Notes: generated by a model from the letters alone, not told the origin. 64,000 nucleotides of DNA from Dipylidium caninum (GCA_017562135.1 QEYB01000952.1:1-64000); one strand, 5' to 3'; counted from the stretch's first letter, positions 22,420-36,270 are shown. Program-made: numbers and translations.

Positions 22420-25400
22420 CAGGATCGTGTGTTTTTTGTTCTTTATTAGGGGTGCGTAATGGCGGTTTTTCGTTGCTAGCTTTCGGCGGGGAGGAATGGG
22501 CTGACGGGGGTGGGGACTGGCATTTTTCATGCGCTGAGTTGCGGCTGTGTTTCGGCTTTTGGACGTGGGTCCGGGAGGTTTCCACGGTGGGTGGGAACGC
22601 GGGCCGTCCCCTCCCCCCGATCCTCCGCGTCGGCTTGGGGACGAGCTTCGGCGGGGCGGAAGCTTTTTTGCCGTGACCTTGTTCGTGGAGCACGTCGGGC
22701 ATAGTAATGGGCATTTTGACTAATCGCATTACGAATTAGAAGGGCCACAGTTGACGGAGAGGGAGCCTGTTTTATTTACAGAAGGGCGATATGCGATCGT
22801 TAGGCCGTGGCGACTCTGGAAAAGTTTATTTTTCGTCGGCGGCAGGATCTCGGTATTTCTGACGAAAGCACGACTTAAATGTCGAGCCTAGGACCGCTTT
22901 GAACGATGAACACACAGTCACAAACTTGTTGAAAATCACATCGTTACGAACAGTCAGTTACTAATGGGGCGGTATAACGCGCATGTCACGTCGCCCGCAA
23001 TCTCCAGGACTTCGGCGGTGAGGTGCTCAAGAATGTCCACCATGCCGACTGAGGCATTAGCGCCCACGCGATACAATGCCCACGACTCACAGGGAACTAA
23101 ACCGACACGCTGATCTCGTCTTGCCCCTCTTAGCTAGTGACCCCCACCCTAGTCTTTCTTGATCGTCCGCGCATTGCATCTACTACTTAGCGTATAGGGC
23201 TTTTCCATCAAACCGATCTGGTTTTCCCATTGGCTGCCATTTAGTGTTAATTTATGCACAAACCATTGGCTTAGCAGGAATAAATTCTTCTCCAATTGGC
23301 CACTTGTCCTAGCTGGGTCATTTTGCATTATAGGCATTTCCGACAGACGCTGGTCTTCGCCTAATCTGTACTTCTACTCGTTCGCAGGTTACACCGACTG
23401 GTTCGGGCGCTCATATCGCTTCGGTACTTTCCTTTACTCGGAAACACTTTTCGGGGCCTTGGATATACCGCAATACAAGTGATCATCGGCACAAGCAGCT
23501 TTGTAGAAATCAATCAGAGTTCCCGCCACAAAAATGATTTGATTTTTGGTAAGAGGGCATTCATTGTCCACCGACGCCATACCACGTCAGGTTAATGCGC
23601 CCCAACATAGGGGTGACTTCACGGCTGCCACAGGACAGGACAGTATCCATCTTAGACCGATCTCACGCCCGAATTGTTCACGAAGTAACCAACCCGGAAT
23701 CTGCAACCTCACCCCAGAAATGGAATACACCAGTAGTGTTCATGTTATTCCTGTTTACCCCATCCCGCTATACCGAGGCCAGATCACGTACCGGACTTCT
23801 CGCCCCACAACTCCCTCGTCCAACGTACCACCGCTAAATTGTAGTTGGCATGTCCGAATGCGAAACTCTCATGTACGCCTACAACACCACTCTTGTAATG
23901 GTTTGCTCTTGGCCAATATGAACCTCGCGCTTCCAACTGTTGACCGCGGCGAATGCCACTGGGGCCAAACCAGGTTGTGGCGACCTCGGACAGCCGTCTC
24001 GCGGGCCACGTGGCACCAGGCTGGAGACTAAAACCAGCCACCACTCCCTCACAGCGTCATCCGCCCCCCGAGCACATTTCGCTTATGAGCGAAGAGATCA
24101 CCAACATGACGCAGTTAGCACCTCAGTCGCCACAACTCATTGCTGGTTTCACGGATGCTTTCGAATATGCCTATTCCATAATGTCACACACACGCCAAAT
24201 CAGCCCCTCTGCGTTCCGCATTTTCACCAGGCTCTATCAGTATTATCGGGACAACAAAGTATATAAAATAACATGAACGCAAAAAATGCAGTGTGAACAG
24301 CTTAGGTTAAAATCTTTTAAATCCTACATTTCTCAGTAAACTCGAAGCTTATGCCACCGCATCACTTCAAACTGGAGGCCGATTTTAAGTCTTACAAGGT
24401 GCATGTTTATTTAAAAAAAGAGCAAGACATCGCCTATGGCATAAGCTATGTTAACGGACACTAGCTCGGGAGAAACACGGCTCACGCTAAACGAGTGGCA
24501 CGAATTCCCCCCCAGATTCTCACCGCCATTATAAGCGCAATTACCCGAAGTGACGACACCATAGCGAAGCTCTTAGTTGCCTCGGCCAGAAATATTATCA
24601 GGGTCGTCATTTAGCAATGTCATAACGCGCCAGTCCGCTAATTATTAGCTATATTTGGTGCAATCTTCAACATTTTAAAGTGGCTGCGCCGGATTCCAAG
24701 AGGCTCTCCCAATCCCAGCAAGCCTGACCTATCAGAGGTGGCCCCCGCACACACCAGAAGCTGGGAGTCCCGATGAAGCCGTTGGGCTTTCACGCACTAA
24801 AATCGAGAATTTGTTTTGGCACCTCTGAGACAACCATTCCGTCAAGCCCTGCACAACCACGACCGCAGACGAATTTTCAGTGAATAGCGTATCAGCTACG
24901 GGTGCCCCACCACCACAGCAACACCTACAGGTGAATTAGGAGCTCCGCTGCATTTGGCCTGTGCCGCCCAACAAGACCTCGCGACAGTCAAAGCCGAGAA
25001 CGGATGCCTTATACGACAGTCAGACGCCGAAGCAAGTAGCGCTGGGGGGTGTGGTGGGGTGGAAACCCCCTACCCAGACGACAGCCAAACTGCACTAATC
25101 GAGAAGGCTCCTCAACCAATACTCACTTTTTGATAGTCACACCAAGAAAAACGTATAGATCATGAGGATACGCAACGGTGCTCATTACGGCGAAATGAAA
25201 AATGCGTCATCCGAAGCATTCTAAGTTTCGTAGAAGTGGCCTCCCGATCACAACAAATGCAGTAGGCCATTTTTCAAAACCACACGACCTGATGCACCAC
25301 CTGCCTATCCTTTTAATTTAATGGTGAAAGAAAAGCCAAATTTGCACACAGTGGACTCGGATTGCTACGAAAGAAAAAGTAGGCTTGAGAAAAGAATTTT

Positions 25401-26340
25401 TTTTCGACTGAAGCTTGATCCAACACGTCTGAGATGAATTGGCTTCAGCGCCCGAACTCACGATGCCAAGGGGAACACCAGCTTTCGGGTCGGTTTACTG
25501 AAGGCTATTATCTGGACACCAATTTAAGGGAGCCAGGCTGATCTGCGTTCAACCACCCCAAATCATTCGACTTTTTGAGTGAATGTAAAAGCCGGGGAAT
25601 TTTTGCGAAGTGGGATCAAAAAACGAACTCGCCAGTAAACCACAATCCCGTTACCATTCAACATGGAATATAAAAGTGAAAAATAAAAATTAAGTTGAAA
25701 ACGACTATCCAAAATTATACAGGTACCAAGGTAATTAGGGATTCTGAGGAGGTAAATAATAATAATAATAACGGCATTCACAGCAAATTCATCATACGTC
25801 CGATCACATTTTCTGAAGATGAGCACATCTTCCGTCTAATCTCAATGGTTTACCACCAAACAGCGTGTGCAATTTCCCAAAGGTGAGCAGATGGCAAGCC
25901 TCACACCAGAGCTTATAAAACGCACACCAGCACACACACATCAAATATATTCTCCATCAACAACATCTCCTCCGAAGCACATACACCACAAACACGCACA
26001 CATGCACACTCGCTTTGTGTGGATCGCTCACGCACAGACTGCGGATTGGCATACGAAGGTACACACACAAGAAGAGAGGGACCAGCACTGGGGGACGGAC
26101 ATCAAACCGTAGAGAATTAAATATGTAAGAAAACCGATAAAATGGTGTGATCAGCGCACTCGATCACTGGGCTAGGAGGAGCAGTGCGCGGGCTCGGAAG
26201 GAGAGCACCAATTAAACATCACACATGATTCGAGCAATGTTAGTGAAGCAGGAAACAGCTGATGAGCATAACAAAGAAGAAACCCCCCATATAGTACAGG
26301 CCACAAAGTGGATGGAGTCAAGATGGGTGCACGACTTGTC
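22420..26340. other. Intergenic region without recognised genes
   Basis: A G-rich patch (about 22,480-22,700) follows H2B. An open + frame at 23,546-24,031 encodes no family I recognise and has no clear splice context. A CA-rich, low-complexity stretch lies at about 25,920-26,010. The segment from 25.9 to 26.34 kb may include the 3' UTR of the TDP-43 gene, but no clear AATAAA was found on the minus strand. Degenerate mobile-element sequence cannot be excluded. Confidence 0.6.
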
Positions 26341-29300
26341 CTATGTCCCGCGAGTGCTACTTTGAGCGTTGGCAATGCTCTCCCCCTTGGCTGCATTCAC
26401 AATCGCCGCGACAACAGAAGGATTGCTTAAAATGTTCAGAGTAGCCAGGGCGGTGTTATCGTCACCCTGGTAGCCACCACCACCTTGGCCGTTTGGTCGT
26501 TGTCTCATATAGCCACCACCTTGGTTCTGTAGAGAAAAATAGAGGGGAACCGCAAATTTTTGCTGCTGGATAACATTGTCGGAGTAAAAAATAAACTCAA
26601 TTAACGAAAACTTGAAGATAATCTCTTCACATAAACGAACATGGAATACCCGCTTGCGTTGGAACTGAAAAACAAGACTGATTAATTAGGGGGGATTATA
26701 AAAACTGGTAGCTATCACCCCAAGGTTTTCTGGGTAGCAGCAATACATAAGACAGCTGGAAGCTAATTAGCAGAAACTATACTAACGAAAAGGCGGTACA
26801 CCGGTACAGTGGTAATGGAAGGTGGAAGTGGCAAGTGAAGGGAGAAAAAACACTAACCTGATGAGCACGTGTGTATTGTGAGGCGAGAGCAGCTGCAGTA
26901 GAAACGGCAGAAGGACTCATACCCGGAACCATGGAGGGGCCGTTGTATCGGTTTCTCGGGCTCTGTGGTCCATTACCCTCATCTCCATAGGCTCCGTAAG
27001 CCCCGAATGGATGATGCCAGCCTAGGAAATCAAGACGATTATGCCATTAAACTCAGCTACTGCTGATGGCCTCAAGTCAGATCAGCATGACTAAAAAATG
27101 ACTAGGGTATAAGCCCCCGCGATGAAAAATTGTCAGTCGTCCTAATCCAATTATTAGTAGTCATAGACAAAGAAGTTAACGCAAATACTAAATAAGATTA
27201 TTTGCACTCTAAGCCTCTATATAAACCAGTAGCAAAGAGATTCCTATCTTGGTGCGTAACAATTAAACAAAATTGCCGACTCCGGGGCAGGCGTGACCTA
27301 GAACAGTTAGCATAAACAAAGATAGCCAGTGTATTTCCTTAAAATCTCATACCATTTTCCCATAAGGGTGACATAAGACCTGTTAAACGCAGGGGGAGTA
27401 CCAGTCTACCAGTCATTAGTCATAAGATAAAACGCCAAATAAGCAGCAACACAAAAAGACTGACAGCGAGACCCGAGATACTATCAACCATCTCTCAGAA
27501 AAAAGAAATTGGACAGAATAAAGATCGCTATCAAAGCCTACTTTATCAGAACAACACTCCCTTTTCTCGTAAATAGGCGAACAATTATAAAGCCTTTCTG
27601 CATTTCGGCACCATAACTGTCTCATAGCTCTTCCGTGAAATCTCTTTAGACAAATCAGGCAACTAATCTGAAGAACCGAAGACAAATGAATTAGATGATA
27701 ACGACAAAAAGGGAAAAACGTGAGTCTTAGAAATCAGTACGAGGTAAATAAGGGAAGATAGACTTACCACCCCAGGGCAGGTTTTGAGGTCCGCCGTGAG
27801 CAGCGGCGGCGGCGGCAGCGGCATGATACATGTTATGCATCATATTGCCATGGCCACCGCCACCACCACCCCCAGCACCGTGGCCATGCTGCTGACCGTG
27901 GTGCATAAAGGCGGGCATCTTGGGCACTGCAGAGCCCACTGTCAATGTCTGGCCGTTGATCACCTGATCCTCACCTAGCAACGAAGCCGCTACATCCGGA
28001 TCCTCGAAGGTGATGAACGCAAACGAACGGAAAGGCCGCGGAACAAACACATCTGTGATCTTCAAGAAGTAGCAATTAATGTTTAATCATAAATTACAGA
28101 ATCGGAAGTTAAAATCGTGAAAGTTAGGTTCAGTGAGAAGGGAGGGAATTAACCGTTAATAAAATAAGAAAGTGTAACGGACGAAACAGCACCTGCTGTA
28201 TATTTGCATAATGATTGAGCATGAGTGACAGAAATCACGATCATGTAGGACGTATAAAGTGTACACAAACCAAACTACACGTCCAATGAAAGGTACACCG
28301 AAACTCCGAAAAGTTCACAGCACCTCACTTATCGTGAGGATAAAGAGCCACAATCGGATTACCGCTATGTCACCCCCTAAATACAAAATGCGAATGTGCA
28401 CTAAAAGTAGCAAACCAAATGCAAATCAATAAACAAGGCTTATAACCAAAGTAATTTATGCAATGAAACCCTTACATATAGGAAAAGATCACGTGGGTGA
28501 ACGTCCAAGTTACATAGCTAATAATAACCCGATTTAGGCAAGCACGTCTCAACAATTAATTTTTGTCACAATATGTGGATTTAAAAAAATGTTTATTCTG
28601 AATAGTGCCTGTCTAGTTCATAGTACAGAAACAAAAGAAACCAGTTTTAAAAATTGTTGAGTAAAGCCCGGTCGGTTTTAGCGCCATTTGGTACTATAAA
28701 ACACACACATTTACAAAGATAAAATTTTGTCGCACCGATATTCAGGTATACCTTGTTGGGAATCTTGAGAAAGAAATAATATTTTAAAGTGCAAAGCGAA
28801 AGGAAATAAGGATGTAAAACCAAAGCACATCCAAATAAAAAAGTGGGGCAAGTACGTATCAATATTTGTGTCATTAGTACTCAGGAATAAAAATACCCCA
28901 AAGACAAAGGAGGGCCAGTGAACATCAATACTAGGGAAAAACCCTTAAACAAAGTAAGAAATGGAAAGATATTATTAAAAAAATTACATGGCCAAATTGT
29001 GAGAAGTGATCGCGTAGCATATCCGCGGTGATATCCTCAGTGAGTTGTCCAATGTGAAGTTTGCGGTTGACTTCTTGACGATCGCCCTCAGTCTACAATT
29101 TGAGAAGCAGGCACTCTCGCACTCATCAACACTCAACATCATTCGTTGCCATGTCAAACAGAATCATGCAGTGAAGGAGGGGGAAGTAGTAGGGAAGAGG
29201 TAGATGGAAGGGCATGCCATCAATTGCCTTCCAGAGACAGCATCACCATCAGCAGCACCAACACAGCAATGTCAGCATACAGAGAAACGCACACCCAGCA

Positions 29301-31817
29301 AGCCGAAAGAAAAGCAATCGTTAGTCTCTTTTACACTGTCTCCATTCATATATCATAAGGTTAACAGATTCTTGCTGTTTTAAATTACTACATCCCTACC
29401 CAAATAGTGTGCCAATAGTTAAGCAGAGGAATCATCGAGATGCTCTATTCGTGAAACTAAAACTTTACAGTTTCATGTCCATATGATATACGATTAAACA
29501 CGTCTTACTGTGGTTTTATTAGAATCAATAGCGCCCATACATGCTTAAATGATCTAAACATTAACTAATGCTGTGATAAAAGCGGAATAAAGTCCACACA
29601 ACAGAATGGCATGAATCGATTATGAAAAGTTAAACTTGTGATAAAAGTTGGTGGTAGTGGATATGCAACTATAGAACCGATATTGGTCGTTTAAGCTCAG
29701 AAAGAGCCCCTAAACAATGCATACATAAATGTCACCAATGCCAGGTTTAAGTACAGTTAACAAGGAAATTTGATGCTCGATTAAAAAAGCAATGTACTTC
29801 AAACATACTGACCCAACCGTTGTGCTACCGTGATAGGGGATAAATATTACTCCTATGAGTTTATCAGTTAATAATACCGATTGCATATCGTAAAATATTT
29901 ATCGCCAAAGTATTGGTGTTAAACAAATAAATAAAGGCGAGTGACAAGGCAAACTTTAAGAGCGTTTGACCTCTCAGAAGACGCATATTTCTCAATAAAA
30001 GAGTATCATTACAATGATACACGGACTGCCATACTATGCAAATTGAAGTAAGTCTTATAATTTGTCCTCAAGAATGACCCACCTACCTTCGAGATAGGGA
30101 TGCGAACATCGCACCATCTGGAGTCGATGAAATGACGCTCTGCCAGGCACATAACCTGGGCATCATAATCGCGAAAACGAATGAAGCCATAACCACGGCT
30201 TTGATTGGTGTTCGGATCACGCTTAACCTAAAACCCAGACAAAGCTGTGATATGCGGGCGAACAGCATTAATCCTAGACAACCTCGACAGAAAACCAAGG
30301 TCCACTGAATCAGATGCGATAAATTCTACCTTCATCGGTGAAGAACCCGTGCTCACGAAGCTTAACTGTAGCATTATGAAAATGGCCTCGACAATGCAAG
30401 CACTTCATGAAGGAAGCGAGAATCGAGGTAACACGTGAAAAGAGCGATAAAATTGTAGCTACAAAAGACTGACATGCGGGCAAAAGGGTTGTTTGCCAAA
30501 AAATAGTCTGAAATAATGCAAAAACAATCCACAATTGAAAGGTGGAAAATGCCAACGAAAATCTGCCTTTAACCAGAACGAGTTTTATACTTATACGTGT
30601 AACACAAACAAGACGATAACTCCGTTGCCCGATAACCAAAACTAATAATATGACATTCAAATAAAATCCATCAAAGAGCTTGATATACCCTCCACAAACT
30701 CAGCGTTGATTGAATGCAAAAGTTAAGGATGAATAAACCTTTAACACATCAGCGTAAAAGCATTCTGATGAGGTAGATATATTAACTAGAACGTCGAAAC
30801 TTAAATTTGGCGAATTGTGGAGAAAACGAATGTAAACACTAGGACAATACAGGAGACGGGACTTTAGAAAGCATTTTGGCAAAAATATTTGAGCTAGTAG
30901 GTCACCAGGAATGTGTAACACTAATAGCATTTAGGTAAGTACGAAATAAGGATGAAATCAAAGCCAATCTTAAATTTTAGAAGAGGATGGCTCATCTTAA
31001 ATAACATGTGGCACAAAACTGAGCGAACAATTTGTGGTAGAACAAACGAGTGACAAGTGCAAGGCTGAATTCAAGTTAAGAGCGGAAAAACCAATATGCG
31101 GAAATTATGCTTAACGAAATGCGTTTCATGATGGCGCGTAATATTGAAACGTCGAACCCGCTACATTACACTTGAAATAAAAAATATATCAAGTAACAAA
31201 ACAAAGTTAAACGATAGGTAAATGATCCTCGGCAAAAGAAATGTCGGGGTTCAACTAGGAAATAAGCTACGAACCGGTTTTACAAACAAATTTTGGTTTA
31301 CCTGAGCCATTACGACATCGCCGAACCGTGAAAAGTAACTCCGAAGACCCGTTTCTTCTACACGCCACGGCAAATTCAGCACAATGAGGTCTGTACACTT
31401 TTTCCCGTCGAGTCGCTTTGTCTTTACAAAGTTCCCGGCCTCTTCATCATCCACCTTCCTTTTAGCTATAATAATCGTACCGTGACATTAGAATGTATCC
31501 ACGATAACGACTAACTTCCGCTAACAAGCATTGTGAGGAGAAACTGGGTACCAGACATTGAAGAGAATCTTACCATAGGAAACAACGATCTTATATACCC
31601 TATTTTGCCAGCCATCTGGTGGGGGATATATGCGCCCGTCAGAATATCTCACGCCTCGCATACAGCCTGATTCCGAATTGTACTTCAAGCCAGTAGCTCT
31701 TGGAAACTGGGCAGCAAGAGTGCTGAGCAATAGCGTTTTGTCTTCTTCTAATGGTATCTCAACCGGCGCCCCATCGTCCTCGCAGACCTGCACATAGGAT
31801 ACCTCAGGAGAGATCAT
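26341..31817 (-). CDS. TARDBP: TDP-43 (TAR DNA-binding protein), 8 exons
   Basis: Nuclear RNA-binding protein that controls splicing and mRNA stability. Exons read 31817-31574, 31465-31302, 30227-30087, 29092-28988, 28059-27768, 27021-26858, 26664-26650 and 26526-26341. Every junction is GT-AG, phases close, and the product is 436 aa (human 414). Exon 1 is the N-terminal ubiquitin-like oligomerisation domain (LLLSTLAAQFPRATGLKY, CMRGVR). Exon 2 opens with a bipartite nuclear signal, KRK (83-85) and KTKR (96-99). RRM1 has LIVLNL and RGYGFIRF, and RRM2 has LHIGQL and RSFAFITF, so the RNA-stacking aromatics are kept at Y149/F151 and F231/F233. The C-terminal part has His/Gly-rich sequence, seven Gly, eight Ala, and a hydrophobic stretch LATLNILSNPSVVAAIVNAA, but is not Q/N-rich like the vertebrate tail. 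Exon 7 is a 15-nt microexon encoding FQRKR. Confidence 0.95.
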
Positions 31818-31840
31818 GATCACACGAGGCAGACTGCACA

Positions 31841-31865
31841 CTAATGTACGTGAAAGGTTAGAAAT
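31841..31865 (-). promoter_or_regulatory. Splice acceptor just upstream of TDP-43 start codon
   Basis: On the minus strand TTCTAAC (branch-like), then a pyrimidine-rich stretch ending in CATTAG, lies 23 nt before the ATG at 31817. It could join a 5' UTR exon or accept a trans-spliced leader, a process known in flatworms. The sequence alone cannot decide between these. Confidence 0.4.
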
Positions 31866-34800
31866 TTCCGGCCCTTAACCAACTCGTATTTTATAACAAA
31901 AATGCCTCACATTAATAACTCAATAAATTGTCAACAGACAAAAAAATGGGAGAAGATCTTATGTATGTTATTTTCTGGGGTTTCGCATGGCACGTACATC
32001 ACTTTTATTCCATTCCTTCATATACACATTCCAAATATGCAAATAAGCGTACAAGCAATGCTTTAGTATAAAGTAGTAAAGTAGCATAAAGTATTCAATA
32101 GAGCGAGAAGTAAGACTAATATGTGGTACCGGTCTTACCCCATATAATATCACCTAATACGGCAGTATACATGTACTACCATGTCTAAAGGAAGTATATA
32201 AGATTAACTACAGAAAAAAGGAAAGAAGTTACCAGTTCATAATTTGATTTTAAAATCTTAACCCCAGAAAAATACATAAGTGCGACTCAAAGTAATTATT
32301 CACATAGAGACTATATTATAGTTTAGAGAGTTAGGCCTATCGACGCTCTTGTACCTGTTCTTGCCCACAAATTATTTCGTGTCCGAATGATAGCTCTCAT
32401 GGACTTTTATGGAGGTACCTACCTATTGCTTCTCCTCTCAACCTTTTCCCATGGAAGGATATAGGTGAATTATATATGATATTGCTTTGTTTCTGTCTCG
32501 AGCAACATCTTTTGTTTTGGGGGAATAATTTAACCTTTTCATACTGAGCTAACGTCCACTCTGTGACGCCCCGCTTCATATAAGAGTATTTTGTCTTAAG
32601 ATTCACCATAGCTTTAACATGTAAACGGTGCTTTACGAATTAATCAATGGGAAAGTGGGTTTGTCCTAGTAGGCTGTGTTTAGAGAAGAAGTGTGTTGGC
32701 AGTTTTTTTTACAGTTCATTTTACTTGCATAGGCTAGATCCAAGTCTTAGCGTTTAGATTAAAAATATTATTAATTTGCAATACGTAGTCGACATAATAA
32801 TGGTGCGATGAACGTGAGCATCCGAAGTGGCGGGCTTGATCAAATAGACATAAGCTGTATCTCCACTTCCTCAGTGAGGTAAGTGTAACCCACCAACCCA
32901 AAGTCAAGTGGTGTCCTGCGAATTCCTCCTAATTTACCACAAAATATCGCTTCGCTCAAGCAATCAAAGGCCAGCATGAGATTCGGCCTATAGTTGCACA
33001 TTTTCTTATCGAAGTCAAGTGTATATCGTTTAAGGAGAAACTACAAAGGCTGAAGACGATTTTCACTTTATTTTTTGATTTATTGACTGGGCAATATTGT
33101 GATTTTATACGCCTCATCAAAATCCATCTGGAATTTGAAAGTAAATCTGAGTAGCTGTTAATTCGCAATGAAGGAAATGTAATTTTTGTTGTTATTGCAG
33201 TCATGTATTAAAGCAGTTGGCCCCATGTTCAGTTTTTTTTTATTCAAATTAGTGACCCAACTACTTCCTTTTGGACTTTTTGATTAGCATCTTCAACCAG
33301 CGGTTGGGATTTGTATCATACCTAAACATCAGACATAAAGGAATTTATGAGATTCATGAGAAAACAGCCCAGATGTGGGGACCTGGTCAAACCTTCTGGG
33401 CAGGTCATATTGCCCTTAGTGATCCATAAAAATGCCACTTTGGTCGGAAGTCTTCTTTTCTCCCTCATGATGGTAGTTACCGAACAACGGCAGGGGCGGC
33501 ATTTAGCACCCCTAAGTGTGGACATCAGTTCTGTCAAAGATTTACGGGATTCGGTCCTGGTGCCATTACCACATTTTAGCAACTTTTAAATGAAGGTCAA
33601 ACTCACTGTCGAAAGTTCATTTTTCGCGTTATACGGGAAAGCATCACGTTGACATTTGACACATGCCATGTTCGCAATGGTGAGGTGTAAGTTTCCTCCG
33701 CGCCAATCAGCCCACGTGCTTTAGACCTACTCAAAGTGTGCGTTAGAAAACATGATGATTTTAACACTTTGACTGACAAAACTTGCACCATTTGAACTGT
33801 GCTGTCCCCAGTTGTAATGCCTCAATCTCCTTGGCATATCATTAGCTCTCCGTTTTCCCTCCTCTGCCCGCTACTTGGATGAACTTCTGTCAGGCCTCTC
33901 AAGGCGCTTCTGATAATCGCTAATCAGAAGGCCAAGATGGAGGTCTGCGAGCTTAGTAAGACTATCTTCACAACCTCAGAGAGCAATTCCTCCATTTATT
34001 CCGTATTTTTCAACCAAGACAAATAGGGAATGAATAGCTTTTCTAATCACATTTCCTGATATTTGAGGGGTTATTTGTCGAATGAAGAGAATTGAATCTT
34101 GTAAGTCAACAACAGGAATTTCGTGTGATTGCAGGTTACTCAAACCCTCGACTCTGAGGCGCTCAGCGCCATTAATCGTGGCTCCCGCAGGCCCAATCCT
34201 TCGTCACATGGTGATCCCCGCCACAAGGCGCACATCTTTGCATTGGTCATCGGTCGGGTTATTATTTGACTGAAGGAGAGGAAGCGTAACTACGAGAACT
34301 TGACGGAGAGATTCGCAATTGCGCCAAAAGTGCAAAGTTCGCAAAACATTTTGAAGCCCCCGGTGGAGTTCGGGAAGTGACATTTACTTCCCATGGACCG
34401 GGATGACTAGAGGACTGCAGGTTTCCATGAAAGCACCTTCTACCTCATTTCCATCACTCCTACCTACAAACTTCAAAAGTGCATTAGGGCCTGTTGGCCA
34501 TCCCATTCATTTGGGCTAGAGGCGTCCGAAACGGAGGCAGAGGAGAGGCGTGACGAACTAAAGTTCTTATCAGAATTACATAAAATCCTCCCACAAACCT
34601 TTTTTTAACTGGCGTTCGCAATGTATTCACTTACTGTCCCAAAAATCTACTACCAAGTTAAATTTTTTACTGTCCGATGAAATAACTAGTCAGGAATCGT
34701 CACAACCCTGTTTTTATCAATTTATGCAGGGTGGACTCAACTGCCACCCTTCTCCCCATTCTAGTGCAAATTGCCAAGACTTAAGGGTAGATTTTGGACT

Positions 34801-35690
34801 TAATACACCGTATAAGGTGTATCACTTTATCACTTAATGGCCTATTTCATTTAACATACAAACGGTAAATGGCAGCAGCACCGAGGAAGTGAGGAATGTC
34901 AGGGACAATGACTTCAGTTTGGATCGTATAGCCTTCACACAAAGCCACTATAAGCGACTTCGGCATCGAATACATTGCGGACTCCGCAGTCAACGGACGG
35001 ACAAGAGGTTTCTTGTTAGCGTGAGACGCGACCATCGGACCACTTCACTTGAAAATACTATTGATGTTGGATCAGACGCCGTTGTAATGCTTGATTGTCA
35101 CAGACACGTATAAAGATTTACACTAAATGTCAAGTACTTCATCACTCAGTCGCTCACTCAGTCTCAGCATCAAGTCCTTTATAGTCGTCAGGCAGAGTAG
35201 GTCGGTCTTTCAACGCGCTAAGACGTATAATTTCATGGGCTGAGATCTATAGACACTTAATCCTCATTGTCGAATTCATTCAGGGAACCAGAGAGACGTT
35301 GAACGGAGGCAAATTCAACATGTTTGGGGTGAAGCTTGGTGCAGCCTCCACAAATGGAGAGTCAATGAACAGACAAGAATAAATGGGTGACGGTGGGAGT
35401 CTGATTTTAACAAGCCACCGTTAGCTATCCGCCACAATGTTCTCCTGCATTCCTTTTAACAACCAGAAGGCGCTCCCAAATAGCACGACGTTAGGGGCGG
35501 GAAATGATGGCATTTTGAAATATCACCAGAAGTATCTTCTAGGTTAGGACTTTTGCTACTATTTATAGAAATTTTCTTGGATTTCTTACTACATTTAAGT
35601 CAGATCATGTGTAGCCCTTCTTCGAGTGGTAGATAAATCGTCGTTAGAGAGATGTTAATCGGTGTTTGGTATCTGCTGGGTAGAGACGAT
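31866..35690. other. Intergenic region, no recognised gene
   Basis: AT-rich DNA with scattered short open frames on both strands, none with a family motif or convincing splice signals. Frames near 33,322-33,589 overlap on both strands, which suggests chance or a decayed element. Nothing else is seen. Confidence 0.6.
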
Positions 35691-35699
35691 TTGGGCCAA

Positions 35700-36054
35700 T
35701 TGGAGACTGGTAAAATGGGAACGGGAAAGATGTGCTCTTGTGGACGCAACGAAGGTGCCCTTCCACCCTCTCCTGCTTAGTTCCTGCTCGAGACAATAAG
35801 ACGTGATGTGCACAGACTTAGCCTTTGGGCCGTATTCCTTGGAGGCCTCTGGCGCATGACCAAAAACTGCATTTTGTGCGAGTGCGGATGAGAAAAGAAT
35901 TTGGCTATTAATTCGCCCAAAATTATGTCTTAGTAAAAATGCATAAGGGTTATAAAGATGAAGTAATTGAGGTAATTCTTCCTGTTGGTCTTCTTCATAT
36001 TCTTCGTTATCATCGAGTAGACCTGGGTGAAGTGCAAAAGGGGAGGACTGACAC
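35700..36054 (-). CDS. Possible exon of a secreted or peptide-precursor protein
   Basis: An open minus-strand stretch begins after a good acceptor (CACCTTCTTTAG, exon start 36054). It reads a Cys-containing start, then an acidic run (LDDNEEYEEDQQEE), then LLHLYNPYAFLLRHNFGR. The GR could serve as an amidation and cleavage site for an NF-amide peptide. A second part has NAVFGHAPEASKEYGPKAK. No signal peptide exon was identified upstream, no dibasic site flanks the candidate peptide on its N side, and the downstream limit is uncertain. It may be a non-coding chance frame. Confidence 0.25.
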
Positions 36055-36159
36055 CTAAAGAAGGTGTTTGATAATGGCAATGGAACTCTGAGTGAATTGA
36101 GAATTCGAAAGTTGAAATTACTTATGTGGTATCGAGGTTCACAGTGCATCGCGGTTAAC

Positions 36160-36270
36160 TTGGCCGCTCAACCTCCCGAACCGGACAGTCGGAGAGGCCA
36201 GCCGGGGTCCGACGGTGATCCGCTGGCTGGCCGGCCCGGCCCGTACGGCCTCGGGGCTGGCGACTGACAC
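36160..36270. other. GC-rich island with inverted repeat
   Basis: About 110 bp of strongly GC-rich DNA inside AT-rich surroundings. GGCCAGCC (36196-36203) and GGCTGGCC (36225-36232) form an eight-bp stem around a 21-nt loop. The + frame gives a short Gly/Pro-rich run by composition only. Confidence 0.6.

Noticed and set aside
23546..24031. 161-codon + strand frame
   Set aside because: No domain, overlapping open frames on other strands, and no splice or promoter context. A decayed element is possible but unsupported.
36064..36267. Collagen-like Gly/Pro run
   Set aside because: It is short, follows from local GC content, and lacks regular G-X-Y repeats.
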